A stretch of DNA of 64,000 nt from Symbiodinium natans (lineage: Eukaryota; Sar; Dinophyceae; Suessiales; Symbiodiniaceae), in assembly GCA_905221605.1 (NCBI GenBank), contig CAJNDS010002024.1:327501-391500 (forward strand), given 5' to 3'. Position 1 is the stretch's first letter; each line of letters starts with the position of its first letter. Under the pieces are notes generated by a model that saw only the letters and a list, made by a program, of their open reading frames with translations, was not told the origin of the DNA and made no database searches. The position numbers were made by a program, and so were the translations under genes. Positions 1 through 10,357 of this stretch are shown here, piece by piece.

Positions 1-439
1 TTAGGGGTTAGGGTTTAGGGTTTAGGATTTAGGGTTTAGGGCTGTGCTGGCCTACAAAAAACATGTGCCCTAAAAAGGGCCCTCTTTTGGGTTTGCTTCA
101 GCAGATTACATAAGGCCTAATGGGACTCAGAGAGACCCCGATCCCTGGCACATCAGAACACGCTTCTTTTCTCCGTGGCACTCGGTACTCTACTGGTAGT
201 CTACACGGGGGCTTGGTCCAAATCATGCGCTCTTTCGGAATCCGAAGCTGTATAAAATGCAGCATTTCATGATTTAGATTTAGATCCAGCCCCACATTTC
301 TCTGAGCCTCGCGCCTGGACTCTCCAACGGGAGGGTTTTGGTTCGGGCAGAGGCGTAGTTAGGGTTAAGGAGTTAACGGCACCACCCCAAACCCTAAACC
401 CTAAACCTAAACCCTAAACCCCAAACCTAAACCCTAAAC

Positions 440-556
440 CTTGACACCCGGTTGCCTCCCGCTGCCCATTTTAGCTCGAACACCGCTTGCTTTCAACTGC
501 CCGAGTACCATCCGCTTGCATAGATCCTCTAGCTTGGGCATGATACTCCGTGAGCC
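440..556 (-). CDS. Possible internal exon, unknown product
   Basis: On the minus strand an open frame of about 38 codons begins after an AG (acceptor AG|G at 557/556) and ends at AAG|GTTTAGG, so the donor GT lies in the first heptamer of the adjacent array. The frame contains PKLEDLCKRMVLGQLKASG. The plus strand has an in-frame stop here. No family is recognised, and start and stop are not located. Tentative. Confidence 0.28.
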
Positions 557-1436
557 CTAATTTGAACCTGCTTTAAATCCCAACACAAAGCTAACCTAAA
601 CACCCCAAGCAAATTCGGAAACCACGCATTGGAACTTAAGTTTCGGGTGTGGGGTCTAATGTCCTTTTTGAACTAAACCCCAGATACACACCAGGAGAGT
701 TCCCCTTCACTCACTCTGCAAGCCGCTGCTCTGTGCAGACCTCCGCGCGCACAAAGCCTGAAGCACTGCATAAGAAGGTTTAGGGTTTAGGGGTTTGGGG
801 CTGAGGGTTTCAGGCTTTGTTTTGCTACCCGACTAGCCATGCTCCACGGGGCTACTGAACGGCTGTGATCAGGGTCTAGGATCTATGGTTTAGGGTTTCA
901 GGTTTAGGCAACAGGGGTTTGGTTCAATCTTTCATGGGCTCACGGATGGAGTAACCTGTCTAGTCCCGGGCGGTCTTGGGGGCCAAGTGTGCCAAGACTG
1001 CAATATCCGGGTTTTCGTTTGTGGGTGCTTCCTGTGCACAAGGAAGAGCGGGCAAGTGGACTTTTGGCTTCGGGCCGTTTGCGGCTAGCACCCAGTACTG
1101 GCCTCGGTCATCTTACAGACATTTCCCTCAACCATAAGCCCTCAAACCCCAAACTTTAAACCCTCAACAAGAACCCTTTGGACTAAATCCTAAACCGATT
1201 AGGCGAAAACCTAAGCCTAAAACCTAAACCCTAAATCCTAAACCCTAAATCCTAAACCCTAATCTGTGTAAAAAAAAACCTTAACCCTCAACCCCTTTGA
1301 AGCAAAAATCCTTGGGTGCCCTCAAGACCCTAAACCCTAAAATCCTCGTAAACCCTTTTAAAGACCCTCAACCCTAAACCCTCTCTTAAGCAAGCCTGTG
1401 TAGTGCCCTCAGCAACCTTAAAAAACCTCAACCCTA

Positions 1437-1612
1437 AACCCTCAAACCCTCAAACCCTCAAACCCTCAAACCCTCAAACCCTCAAACCCTAAAACCTAAA
1501 ACCCTAAACCCTAACCCTAAACCCTAAACCCTAAACCCTAAACCCTAAACCCTAAACCCTAAACCCTAAACCCTAAACCCTAAACCCTAAACCCTAAACC
1601 CTAAACCCTTTA
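1437..1612 (-). repeat. Interstitial telomere-type array, CCCTCAAA octamers then CCCTAAA heptamers
   Basis: About six octamers with an extra C run into about sixteen CCCTAAA heptamers. It ends at a GC-rich island (1613-1709) that is followed by the opposite-orientation array. Confidence 0.9.
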
Positions 1613-1710
1613 CGTGCCCTCAAGCCCGGCACCCGTGTCGCATCAAGGAGCGCTGCACTGGCGAGGGCAACGAAGTGAGAAAGTGTTGCCAGGCCTCCGA
1701 GCCTGGATAG

Positions 1711-1873
1711 GTTAGGGTTTAGGGTTTAGGGTTTAGGGTTTAGGGTTTAGGGTTTAGGGTTTAGGGTTTAGGGTTTAGGGTTTAGGGTTTATTTAGGGTT
1801 TAGGGTTTAGGGTTTGGGGTTTGGGGTTTGGGGTTTGGGGTTTGGGGTTTGGGGTTTGGGGTTTGGGGTTTAG
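1711..1873 (+). repeat. TTTAGGG array passing into TTTGGGG variant
   Basis: About fourteen TTTAGGG units are followed by about eight TTTGGGG units, a single-base variant that has spread locally. Confidence 0.9.
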
Positions 1874-2236
1874 TGTCGAGGTCCTCTGGGTTGAGGGCCT
1901 ACAGGGGTTAGATTGTGGCAAAGTCAGACTTCTTCAACGGCGCCCTCCGGAAAAAAAAAAAAAAAAACACATCCTTTTAGGGCTTAGGCCTAGGTGTTAT
2001 AGGTTTAGGCTTGAGGGGCAGCCGTCACCAAGGCGCTCATGTCATCCCAGTAGAAACGTCCGGCGAAATAGCCTCACGACGGAGCATGCTTGGCTTGAGC
2101 ACTTCCTGTCCCTCCTAGGCCGACAGTGTGTCCCGAGACCTAGGGTTTAGGGTTTAGGGTTTAGGGTTTCGCGTTTAGGGAAAGCATCTCTCAAACCAAA
2201 TTTTCAGACCCCGAGCACCAACTTTAATGCTCGTCT

Positions 2237-2627
2237 AAACCCTAAAACCTAAAACCTAAACCCTTAAACCCTTGAACCCTTAAACCCTTAAACCCTTAAG
2301 CCCTTAAACCCTTAAGCCCTTAAACCCTTAAACCCTTAAGCCCTTAAACCCCTAAACCCTTAAGCCCTTAAACCCTTGAACCCTTAAACCCTTCAACCCT
2401 TAAACCCTCAAACCCTTGAACCCTTAAACCCTCAAACCCTTAAACCCTTAAACCCTTAAGCCCTTAAACCCCTACACCCTTAAACCCTTAAACCCTTGAA
2501 CCCTTAAACCCTTAAACCCTTAAACCCTTAAACCCTTAAACCCCTAAACCCTAAACCCTAAACCCTAAACCCTAAACCCTAAACCCTAAACCCTAAACCC
2601 TAAACCCTAAACCCTAAACCCTAAACC
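2237..2627 (-). repeat. CCCTTAAA octamer array abutting CCCTAAA heptamer array
   Basis: From 2237 to about 2548 the period is eight bases (CCCTTAAA with frequent G, C or CTC variants). From 2549 to 2627 it is the exact seven-base unit. The octamer part is more diverged, suggesting it is older or was amplified separately. Confidence 0.88.
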
Positions 2628-2949
2628 CTTTCGTGGCCGGGACCTAGACCTCTCCTGCGGGAGAGCCGGTGCAAGCAAGCCGCGGCAGTCGGCCAGAAGG
2701 CTCTCCTCCGCTGTTCTCGTTTTCCCAAGAATGGAGGGTTTAGGGTTTAGGGTTTAGGGCTTGGGGTCTAGGGTGTAGGGTGTAGGGTTTAGGGTTGGAA
2801 GCTCTAGTTTTTGGGTCTAGTCAGTGTCATCTCAGCTCATGTCAGGCCTGAAATGGGTTTGGGGCAAGCTATATGCAAGCAACTCACAGCGCTCTGAATC
2901 TCCACAGGGATTGGTGTTGTGGGTTGCAACAAAATCTGTAGCTGACTCT

Positions 2950-3022
2950 CCCTAAACCCTAAACCCTAACCCTAAACCCTAAACCCTAAACCCTAAACCC
3001 TAAACCCTAAACCCTAAACCCT
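2950..3022 (-). repeat. CCCTAAA array
   Basis: About ten near-perfect heptamers, ending at an exon-like island. Confidence 0.9.
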
Positions 3023-3668
3023 CTGAAATGCCCAGGGTGCGTGGCCGTGGCGGAGTGCGAAATTGCAGATGTGCCCAAACGTGGTGTGTTGGAGCTGGCA
3101 CCTTTTTGCGCTTCTTCCATTGTGGGCTTAGGGTTTAGGGTTTCTTTCGTTGTGGGCTTAGGGACTTCACTTTGCCACCCCCACTGGGTCTAGTGATTGT
3201 TGCCCAACTCAGAATTCGTCCCTCCTTCCGTCCCGGCCTGCCAATTTCTCACCACACCCTGAGGACTTGTTCAGGTTGAGTGTTGAGGGTTTAGGGTTTA
3301 CGTGGAGGTTCATTAGAAGCAAAAAGTATGACTGCCCATAAACAACCAAGTAGCCCTGAACCCTAAACCCTAAACCCTAAACCCTGTTCATGTGGGCCTC
3401 CGCAATAGGGCCTTGAGTTTCAGCCTTAAGGTCTGACCCCCAAATTGCCGGCTTAGGGTTTAGGGTTTGGGGTATTGGGTTGGAACATCCTTAGCACCAT
3501 ACACCAAAGGTATATTAAACGGAATCCCAGCTCTAATCATCCTCACACCATGCGCCACCTTTCTGGAGTTTACTGCAAGGGGTCCTCGGTTTCGGAAATT
3601 TGGGGGAGCTTTAATAATTTAAGGACCAAGGCTGAGCTGCGATGGCTTCCACCAAGCGAGGACATTCG

Positions 3669-3736
3669 CGTTTAGGGTTTAGGGTTTAGGGTTTAGGGTT
3701 TAGGGTTTAGGGTTTAGGGTTTAGGGTTTAGGGTAG
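3669..3736 (+). repeat. TTTAGGG array ending in a TAG used as acceptor
   Basis: About nine units. The last bases GGGTAG directly precede the proposed exon starting at 3737. Confidence 0.9.
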
Positions 3737-3963
3737 CAACGGAACCATGAAGTGTCCAAATCGTCGAGAATAAGCGCCCTACGTCTCTACCTGGAGGTCC
3801 ATGGGTCGTTTTAGATATAGGTGGGGAAAACTATATACTTGCAGAGTGTAACCTTGCCTAGGGCACTTTAACAAACCATACTTGTAACTACCCATGAACC
3901 TTCAAGCAGCCGATCTTACTTCCCAAATACCCATGGGGTAAAAAGTTTAGACTTTCGGAATAA
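3737..3963 (+). CDS. Two-exon 3' gene end with a family A element as intron
   Basis: Exon 3737-3796 (20 codons, ending in the residues LRLYLE) is followed by GTCCATGGG, the left end of a family A element. The element ends CTTCAAGCAG at 3909. Exon 3910-3963 then reads PILLPKYPWGKKFRLSE and a TAA stop. Both junctions are phase 0. The acceptor of the first exon is a TAG at the end of the heptamer array. The product is unknown and the start codon was not found. A chance join is possible, but the intron coincides with the element boundaries. Confidence 0.45.
3789..3911. mobile_element. Family A MITE-like element
   Basis: Inverted ends: left CCTGGAGGTCCATGGGTCG, right CTACCCATGAACCTTCAAG. The interior has the family's short GTAACC and CCCTA blocks. 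Proposed to be the intron of the gene at 3737-3963. Confidence 0.75.
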
Positions 3964-4550
3964 GACTACCTTACAAGAGGCCAACAGTTGAAAAGTTGGG
4001 TTTTTAACTTCAAGCAACCCATGAACCTTAAACCCTAAACCCAAAACCTTAAACCCTAAGCCATCAACCCTGATACACCCTTGGCCCAATGCTTCTCAAA
4101 GGAGCCGGAGGTGCAAAGTCAACATTGGTATCAGCGCCTTCACTGTTTGGGGTTTAGGTGCTTGGTTTTGTGTTTAGGGTTTCGGCTCTCACACTCGCAC
4201 AAGGCAGGCAAGGATTCGGATCGAAGGTCTGTCATCTGAGGAGCGGCCGGATTCCCACGTTCCCACAACAGAATACAGAAAGACTCACAAAACCGCGCAG
4301 GAATCCCACGCCAGTTACACGTCCGGCTCCGCGCGTCCACCACATCCGCACAACAATGCGCACAGCAACATTGTCCGTGTGCTGAGTCTATATCTGTGTA
4401 AGACTCAAGGCAACCACGCGGCAGGTTGGCAACTATGAGATCTTTGCTCAATCGTTATGCTCATCCGTCCCAAGTCCCCTTCATGAAAGCAACTCCCCAT
4501 CCAAGATGGTATCGCATGCGACATGTATCCAATCGCGTCATGACCGACCC

Positions 4551-4700
4551 AGGGTTTAGGGTTTAGGGTTTAGGGTTTAGGGTTTAGGGTTTAGGGCATC
4601 TCTCACCCTCACGTTTCTCTTCTTCCTTTTCGGCCTCACTGTCTGTCGCTCTTGTTCTTCTCGGGGTTCAGGGTTTAGGGTTTAGGGTTTAGGGCTTAGG
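4551..4700 (+). repeat. Two TTTAGGG arrays around a pyrimidine-rich island
   Basis: Arrays at 4551-4598 and about 4668-4700 flank about 70 bp rich in TC (CTCTTCTTCC). Confidence 0.8.
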
Positions 4701-5326
4701 GCTTGGGGCTGGGGTGTAAACAAGCCCACTGATTGCTGCTTGTCTGTATCCAAAATCAACCATCCCCATATGCCCCCCCCCCCCCCCCCCAATCCCCTAA
4801 AGCCAACAATCTACGCAAACCACCACAAACTTGGGTTGAGGGTTTAGAGCTTAGAATTTAGGGAAGGGCAGGGGGGGGGGCTCAAGAATTTGAAGCGGCA
4901 GCGCCAAATGTGTGAATGTGTACATGTATCGATATATGTATTTGCTATTTATACTTGCTTTATTATAACTAATATGTTCATACCCGCACGTTTTTCTTGT
5001 AGTTCGGAGCTTACTTTGTTTTTCTTTGTTTTTTTTTTTTACGAGCAGCTCGTTTCGATGGTCGTGAATGTATTGCATGCATGACTCACACACTGATATA
5101 CGTGTATAGATACATACATGCGTACGTACATACCTACCTACACACATACGAACATTGCATTGCATTACATTGCATGACATTACGTTAGCTTACATTACAT
5201 TACCTTACCCCACCTTGCGTTACATACATATGCATATTTACATACATAACTATACATGAGCATGGGATGATATGTCGGAACATGCTTCGAAGTGAAGAAA
5301 AAACAGTAATTTTATATATCCCAGAA
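4700..5326. repeat. Low-complexity stretch: C run, T run, ACAT/CATTG short repeats
   Basis: A C20 run lies at about 4771-4790 and a G10 run near 4869. From about 5100 to 5260 there are ACAT, TACATAC and CATTGCATTACATT short tandem motifs. ORFs on either strand are composed of these repeats and are not credible genes. Confidence 0.7.
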
Positions 5327-5771
5327 TCAAGAGCCCCGAGCCTGCGCACTGAAGAAGATGGCGGCATCAGCCAGTTCCACCAAAGTCGAGCAGTCACCCC
5401 TTGAGGGCTTAAAAAGATGAGAAAAATCTGGGACACTTTTTGGGGTTTAGCATGGGGCTTAATTAGTAGGGATTTCCAACTTCTGGCTTCGAACTGCCCC
5501 CCCCCCCCCCCCCACCCCATTTTAGGGTTTAGGGTATCTGCGCGGGATGAAGAACTTCTGAGAGCATCTCTCGTGCGGCCGAGCATCTCATAAATCTGCA
5601 AGCTGTCCGCGAAACACCCGCAGTACAGCAGGGACGTGAAATGCTTCCTCTGCTGCGCTCGGCTTGGGTTTCAAGTTTAGCACTTGGGCTTTTCAACAGA
5701 CAGCAGGCACGTGAATACCAAGTGTGTAAGCACCAATCGAGCCCGAGAGATGTAGGTCAAAGAGCGTTGCC
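5327..5771 (-). CDS. Possible exons of a minus-strand gene, unknown product
   Basis: Three open islands look exon-like: 5719-5771 (LFDLHLSGSIGAYT), 5541-5652 (KHFTSLLYCGCFADSLQIYE) and 5327-5399 (STLVELADAAIFFSAQARGS, then TGA). Acceptors are AG|G or CAG. The junction between the first two does not keep phase as drawn, so at least one boundary is wrong or the region is a decayed gene. No family is recognised. Confidence 0.25.
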
Positions 5772-5984
5772 CTGAGTAGTGCTTGGTTCAGGCTTTTCAC
5801 CTGACTAGCTGAGGCTGCTAAGGAGTCAAAGGATGTTTACATCTCGCTGCGGTAGCAAGTTTCCAACAGAGTGCCGTTGTAGAAGGTATCGCCATGCGAG
5901 CCCCATTCTAGAGTTCCCAGATGTGGTTTACAACTTCGGCCCGACTTCTCAATAAACAAGATCCCACAAGAACCTACCAATACT

Positions 5985-6166
5985 ACCCCCATTCTAAGCC
6001 CCCCTAGATGCTTGTGGGAAAATACTCACTAGACATGCCCCTACATGGGGACTTCCCAACATAGGGGGTGCCCGTTTTATACCCCAAATAGAATAGACTT
6101 TTTTGAGGGACCCCCCCAAAAAAAGGGTATTAACCCCTATTTTCGTAAACTCCCACATTCTAGGCC
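5985..6166. mobile_element. Family D element (TIR with CCCCTATTTTCGTAAAC)
   Basis: The right end CCCCTATTTTCGTAAACTCC is the reverse complement of ends seen at 49780 and 62675. The interior has GACCCCCCCAAAAAAAGGG, as in the other copies. Left end approximate. Confidence 0.5.
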
Positions 6167-6261
6167 CGTGAAGCAGGTCCAGAATGGCAGGCAAGTCTCA
6201 TGGTGGCCTGGCTGTATGGCACCTGCTCCCTAATGATCTCACCTCAACTGCTGTGTTTTGT

Positions 6262-6329
6262 TTAGGGGTTTAGGGTTTAGGGTTTAGGGTTTAGGGATTA
6301 GGATTTAGGACTTAGGGTTTAGGGTTTAG
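6262..6329 (+). repeat. TTTAGGG array giving a TTTAG|G acceptor
   Basis: About eight units, some degenerate. The last TTTAG is the proposed acceptor of the exon at 6330. Confidence 0.85.
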
Positions 6330-7034
6330 GGTTTCGGTACGATTACGCACAAACTTCTGCTCATCACGATCGTTTTGGGCTGGCGCCCGTGGGGATTTCA
6401 CCCCACATTCTGCTCTTTGTAGCATGCCGGACCAAATCAATGTAACAGGGTTTAGGGTTTTGATTTTGGGTTACCGTAAACCCTAAACCCTAAACCCTAA
6501 ACCCTAAGCCCTAAACCCTAAACCCTAAACCCTAAATCAAATTTGTCTCCCTGGCCGAGGCGCCTGATGAGGATTGGGACTTGGCTGCGGGAAGACACGG
6601 GCAAGCCTTCAAGGGCTGACCCCGTGATGACTTGCCATGGTCCTAAGGGTCCATGTGCCTAGACCTAAAGAACCCAAAGCCTACTTTTCTGTAGGTTATT
6701 ACTCTAAACCCTAAACCCCAAACCCCTAAACCCCTTATAGGATTCTTAGGTGCAAAAAAGTGGGATTTTGGCTCTAAGGGTATAGTAGACACTTGGGACT
6801 GGGCCTTCAAAGGGGTTCCTACATACTAGCTTTGAGGCCAATATATCCTACATGGGGACATGGACCCTTAGGGGTTTAGGGTTTAGGGGTTCAGGTAATA
6901 CATCACCACTAGGGACATCAGCGTTTTCCGCTTCGCGTTTCGCGAGCGGGATGGCTCCTGTAGACTACAGCCTCGAAAGAATCACTACACGCTTACCTGC
7001 TGCCTGTTCTGTTGTGCCAGCGCACGCCAGGTAA
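6330..7034 (+). CDS. Three-exon 3' gene end: telomere-repeat intron plus family C intron
   Basis: Exon 6330-6449 contains SSRSFWAGARGDFTPHSALC and ends GG|GTTTAGG. The intron 6450-6559 is TTTAGGG followed by CCCTAAA and ends GCCGAG|G. Exon 6560-6648 contains RIGTWLREDTGKPSRADPV and ends AAGG|GTCCATG, the left end of a family C element. The intron 6649-6894 holds that composite element plus heptamers, ending TTCAG|G. Exon 6895-7034 contains MAPVDYSLERITTRLPAACS and stops at TAA. Phases agree across both joins (2+1 and 1+2). The first exon begins at a TTTAG acceptor, so more exons lie upstream. The product is unknown; other frames of the same islands are also open. Confidence 0.5.
6477..6535 (-). 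repeat. CCCTAAA array (right arm of a hairpin intron)
   Basis: About eight units, complementary to the TTTAGGG at 6449-6463. Together they bracket a possible 110-bp intron. Confidence 0.85.
6640..6873. mobile_element. Family C element, composite with heptamer insert
   Basis: The left end CCTAAGGGTCCATGTGCC and the right end GGGGACATGGACCCTTAGG are inverted repeats. The core TTGGGCCTTCAAAGGGG recurs in the other copies. About 30 bp of CCCTAAA variants and a piece shared with about 7240 lie inside. Confidence 0.7.
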
Positions 7035-7362
7035 TCGCTCTGGGTTTTGCAAGGGTCGCCCGGGGTGGAGTTGTACGAGATATGTCTAGCTGCTTAAGCC
7101 TCTAAAAGCGTGCCTCTCGTAGAACTGCCGCATGGGCAAAGACGCTGCCTGAAGTCGTCACCTGAGGAGACGCGATCCCGGAGCCGGATGGGGAGGGGGG
7201 GGGGGGGTTGTGCCTTAACCCCTAAACCCTAAACCCCTTGTAGGATTCTTAGGTAACCTACCAAAAAAGTAGGTATAGAGCTGGAACCTCAAGTGCTCAA
7301 GTCCTTGCTCAGTTCCGGCCCAGTCGAGGTCCATATGACCCACGTGCTCCTAAGCCCTAAAC

Positions 7363-7486
7363 CCCACATGCGTGCAGACAAACCGGCTCTCTGATGCCCG
7401 GGGAAGTTCTTTAAGGGGCCATGGCTTTCGAACTCAAAGACATCCCTGAACATGGAAGTCTGAATCACCAGCCGGGCCTTGTTCAT
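7363..7486 (-). CDS. Possible exon, unknown product
   Basis: The minus strand is open from the TTGCAG acceptor to ATGTGGG|GTTTAGG. The frame reads MFRDVFEFESHGPLKNFPGH and is about 41 codons long. The donor again falls in the heptamer. Neighbouring exons were not chained. Confidence 0.3.
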
Positions 7487-7494
7487 CTGCAACC

Positions 7495-7770
7495 GGCTAA
7501 GCCCAAAACCCTCTAAACCATCAACCCAAACCCTAAGCCACCAAACCCTAAACTCTAAACCGTAAGTCCCCTGAGCCCCTGAGCCCCTGGACCCTAAACC
7601 CCTAAACCCCTAAACCCCTAGACCCCAAACCCTAAACCCTAAACCCAAAAGCCTACACCCCAAACCCTAAACCCCTAGACCCCAAACCCTAAACCCTAAA
7701 CCCAAAACCCAAAACCCCAAACCCTAAACCCCAAACCCTAAACCCTAAACCCCTAAACCCCGAAGCCCCG
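7495..7770 (-). repeat. Degenerate C-rich heptamer array
   Basis: A mixture of CCCTAAA, CCCCTAAA, CCCCAAA and CCTGAGCC units, partly with a longer repeat (CCCAAACCCTAAACCC blocks). Confidence 0.85.
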
Positions 7771-7858
7771 AACAGGGAGCCGGCTAAGAACTGCGGAGAG
7801 CGGCGAACTCGAAGTCCGAAGTGCTGGCATCCTTGAGGATACATTCCTGGGCTCGCTT

Positions 7859-7970
7859 GTAGGGTTTAGGGTTTAGGGTTTGAGGTTTGGTGTTTAGGGT
7901 TTAGGGTTTAGGGTTTAGGGTTTAGGGTTTAGGGTTTAGGGCCAAGTTTAGGGTTTAGGGTTTAGGGGGT
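7859..7970 (+). repeat. TTTAGGG array
   Basis: About fourteen units with one short interruption (GCCAAG). Confidence 0.9.
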
Positions 7971-8129
7971 TCAAGTCTTCGTAAACGGCTTTCATGTAGG
8001 GAGCTTTTCGATTAGACATGTTGGGCGTCTCTGTGGCGACTATATGGAGCCTTTGTACTGCCAGAAGTGATGGTAACGACAAGCGTTTGTAGAAAGCGCT
8101 TCACCAGTTCCAAACCCTACATGTTTCTG

Positions 8130-8228
8130 CTGTTGGCTAGTAGGGAATGGGGGAATGAGGTACCCAAAATAATCCCTTAAAGGGTATATACAGGGCCCTC
8201 ATTCCCTCATTCCCTGCTAACCAACAGG
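8130..8228. mobile_element. Family G palindromic element
   Basis: Left CTGTTGGCTAGTAGGGAATG and right CATTCCCTGCTAACCAACAG are inverted, around a core with ATAATCCCTTAAAGGGTATA. The core is shared with 16868-17055. Confidence 0.75.
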
Positions 8229-8297
8229 AAGTCGTAGGGTGTGCCATATGCCCACTGCACCTGGCAGCTGCGTCCTCACTGAGTAAAATTTGAGGGC

Positions 8298-8360
8298 CCT
8301 AAACCCTAAACCCTAAACCCTAAACCCTAAACCCTAAACCCTAAACCCTAAACCCTAAAC
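8298..8360 (-). repeat. CCCTAAA array
   Basis: About nine units. Confidence 0.9.
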
Positions 8361-8461
8361 CACCCTAGGCTCCAAATATTGCACCCGAAACCCTAAAGCT
8401 TAAAACTACTACGACCGACTGTGGGCCACGAAAAAGTCCATGAACACCCTAAACCCTAAAC

Positions 8462-8700
8462 CCTAAACCTTTTAACCTTTATGCCTAGTGTGGGGGGAGC
8501 TCGAAAGTCTGCTGCCGACTGTGGGCTATTCGGGGCCTTGGGGCAGAGACCCTAAAGTCTAAACCCTAAATCCTGAACCCTAAACCTTTAACCTTCAACC
8601 TTTAACTGATGCCGACTGTGGGCTATTGGGGGCCTTGGGGCAGAGACCCTAAACCCTAAACCCTGAACCCTAAAACTTTAACCTTTAACCTTTAACTGCT
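8462..8700. repeat. Tandem repeat of about 97 bp containing heptamers
   Basis: GCCGACTGTGGGCTATT occurs at 8514 and 8611, each followed by GGGGCCTTGGGGCAGAGACC, CCCTAAA units and AACCTTTAAC blocks. A third, more diverged copy may lie at about 8405. Here a unique segment and its heptamers were duplicated together. Confidence 0.8.
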
Positions 8701-8707
8701 TAACTGC

Positions 8708-10357
8708 TTAAGGCGGAAATCTTGCCAACAAAAGCCACAAAAACACGGTCCGGCAGATCATGGCATAGTCATCCACATCCTGTTTACGTGCTGTTGCCGG
8801 CGCCGCAAGTATAATATCGAACGCTGGAAACCATCCCTAATCATCCCTAAATCCCTATGAGCCCTATACACCCAAAAAGCTTTATAAACCCTATTATTAA
8901 CCCCAAACCCTTTTGAACCCTGAACCCTAAACAGTCACGCAGAGTTTAGGGATCAAACCCTCAACCAACCCCCCCCCCCCCCCCCCAATTTTTCAAAACA
9001 TAAACAGGGGACTATCTCAACTGCTTAAACCCTCAAACCCGAAAATCCGCTCCCCAAAAATCAAAAGCGGGTAGCTGCGTTTCTCCTAAGTTGCCCCAAA
9101 CCCCAAACCCCAGCCCCTAAGCCCTACACCCTAAACCGGCCTAAGCCCCAAACCCTAACCCCTAACCCCTAACCCCTAACCCCTAAACCCTAAACCCTAA
9201 ACCCTAAACCCTAAACCCTAAACCCTAAACCCTAAACCCTAAACCCTAAACCCTAAAACAGGAGCAGCAAGGAACTCGGGCTCTCGGCTTCTGTCTGAAG
9301 GGCCATCCGAGAATCCCAGAGCTGCGGAACCATCCCCTGGCGCCCAGGTTGAGGGTTTAGGGGTTTAGGCGTTTAGGGTTTAGGACTAGGGTTTAGGGTT
9401 TAGGGTTTAGGGGTTTAGGGTTTAGGGTTTAGGGTTTAGGGTTTAGGGTTTAGGGGTTTAGGGGTTTAGGGTTTTAGGGTTTAGGGTTTAGGGTTTAGGG
9501 TTTAGGGTTTAGGGTTTGGGGTTTAGGGTTTAGGGTTTAGGGTTTAGGATTAGGGGTTTAGGGTTTAAGATTAGGGGTTTAGGGGTTTAGGGGTTTAGGG
9601 TTTAGGGTTTAGGGTTTAGGGTTTGGGGTTTGGGGTTTGCGGATGGGAGTTGATTCGGGGTCTAGGGCTTAGGGTACAGGGGATTGGGGAATGGGGTGTC
9701 GGGTGCACAGCTTAGGGTTTAGGGAAGTTTAGGGTTTATCGGGCTTAGGGAGTAAAATTACAGTTGGTCTACGGTGGGCTGGTGCTCGAAACGCCCGGGC
9801 GCAGGATTTTCCCTCCTGGTGGTGCTTCAGGGGTCTGAGGTGTTGAGGTTGGGTTTAGAGATTAGGGGTTAGGGTTTAGGGATACTCATAGGGATTATAG
9901 TACCCCCTATCGCAATACCACCGATTAATTAAGGACTGTTAGTATAAGAGGGGAACAGTCGAAGATTTAGGGATGCATGATGTGCGTGTTGGTTCAAGGC
10001 TTCGGAGATTGGGCTAAAGGATTTCGTGTGCAGTGTCTAGAGCTTCTATGTTGATTTAGTAGGGTCTCAACGGGCGTCTAGGGTTCAAGGTGGCATGATC
10101 AGGGGACTAAAGCAAGGGCTGATCTTCTAAACATCATCCTGCAAGCTTGCACAACCAGCACAGCAAACAACAAACAGCCATCCTACCCTTTGGCCGGCAT
10201 TAGCAGACAACTCATGAACACCATGACACTTCAAATCCACTTGGTAGCTAGCTTGGGACATGTGAAGACAGGAACTTTGAGGCTTCCGAGTCTTGTCGCT
10301 GTTCTTGCAGCAGGCGAATCTCCGACCCACGACAAAGACTGTTTCACGTCTTGGCAT
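8708..10357 (-). CDS. Tentative five-exon gene with heptamer-filled introns
   Basis: Exons (minus): 10357-10187 from ATG (starts MPRRETVFVVGRRFACC), 9834-9793, 9336-9276, 9085-9039 and 8836-8708 ending in TAA. The C-terminal exons read FWGADFR, then GWFPAFDIILAAPATARKQD and YAMICRTVFLWLLLARFPP, suggesting a hydrophobic tail. All joins are GT-AG and phase-consistent. The intron 9337-9792 is almost wholly TTTAGGG on the plus strand, and 9086-9275 is CCCTAAA variants. The first intron also contains a family F element (about 9885-9960). The predicted length is about 149 residues. Family unknown. Short exons chosen by eye make this uncertain. Confidence 0.4.
8969..8986. repeat. C homopolymer inside an intron
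   Basis: A run of about 18 C between heptamer variants. Confidence 0.9.
9130..9258 (-). repeat. CCCCTAA and CCCTAAA array
   Basis: About five CCCCTAA units followed by about ten CCCTAAA units. Confidence 0.9.
9350..9640 (+). repeat. Long degenerate TTTAGGG array
   Basis: About forty units, including TTTAGGGG, TTTTAGGG and TTTGGGG variants. It forms most of a proposed intron (9337-9792). Confidence 0.92.
9885..9965. mobile_element. Family F element
   Basis: ATTATAGTACCCCCTAT and TAAGGACTGTTAGTATAAG match the family at 24251, 25545 and 43637. The left terminus is truncated. Confidence 0.65.

Larger units (their letters stand above)
1613..3130. other. Array region with three exon-like GC-rich islands
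   Basis: Unique islands at about 1613-1709, 2628-2735 and 3023-3126 each have CCCTAAA on the left and TTTAGGG on the right. Each is open in at least one frame: for example the plus frame near 3040-3126 reads EIADVPKRGVLELAPFCASS, and the minus frame of 2628-2735 reads TRTAEESLLADCRGLLAPAL. Strand and splicing cannot be settled by eye. They resemble exons whose introns start with TTTAGGG and end with CCCTAAA. Confidence 0.3.

Noticed and set aside
1821-2150. ORFs rich in GFGVWGLGF or ending in GFRV
   Set aside because: Direct translations of TTTGGGG and TTTAGGG arrays.
4890-5180. Paired ORFs on both strands
   Set aside because: They consist of TATG/ACAT microsatellite and a T run.
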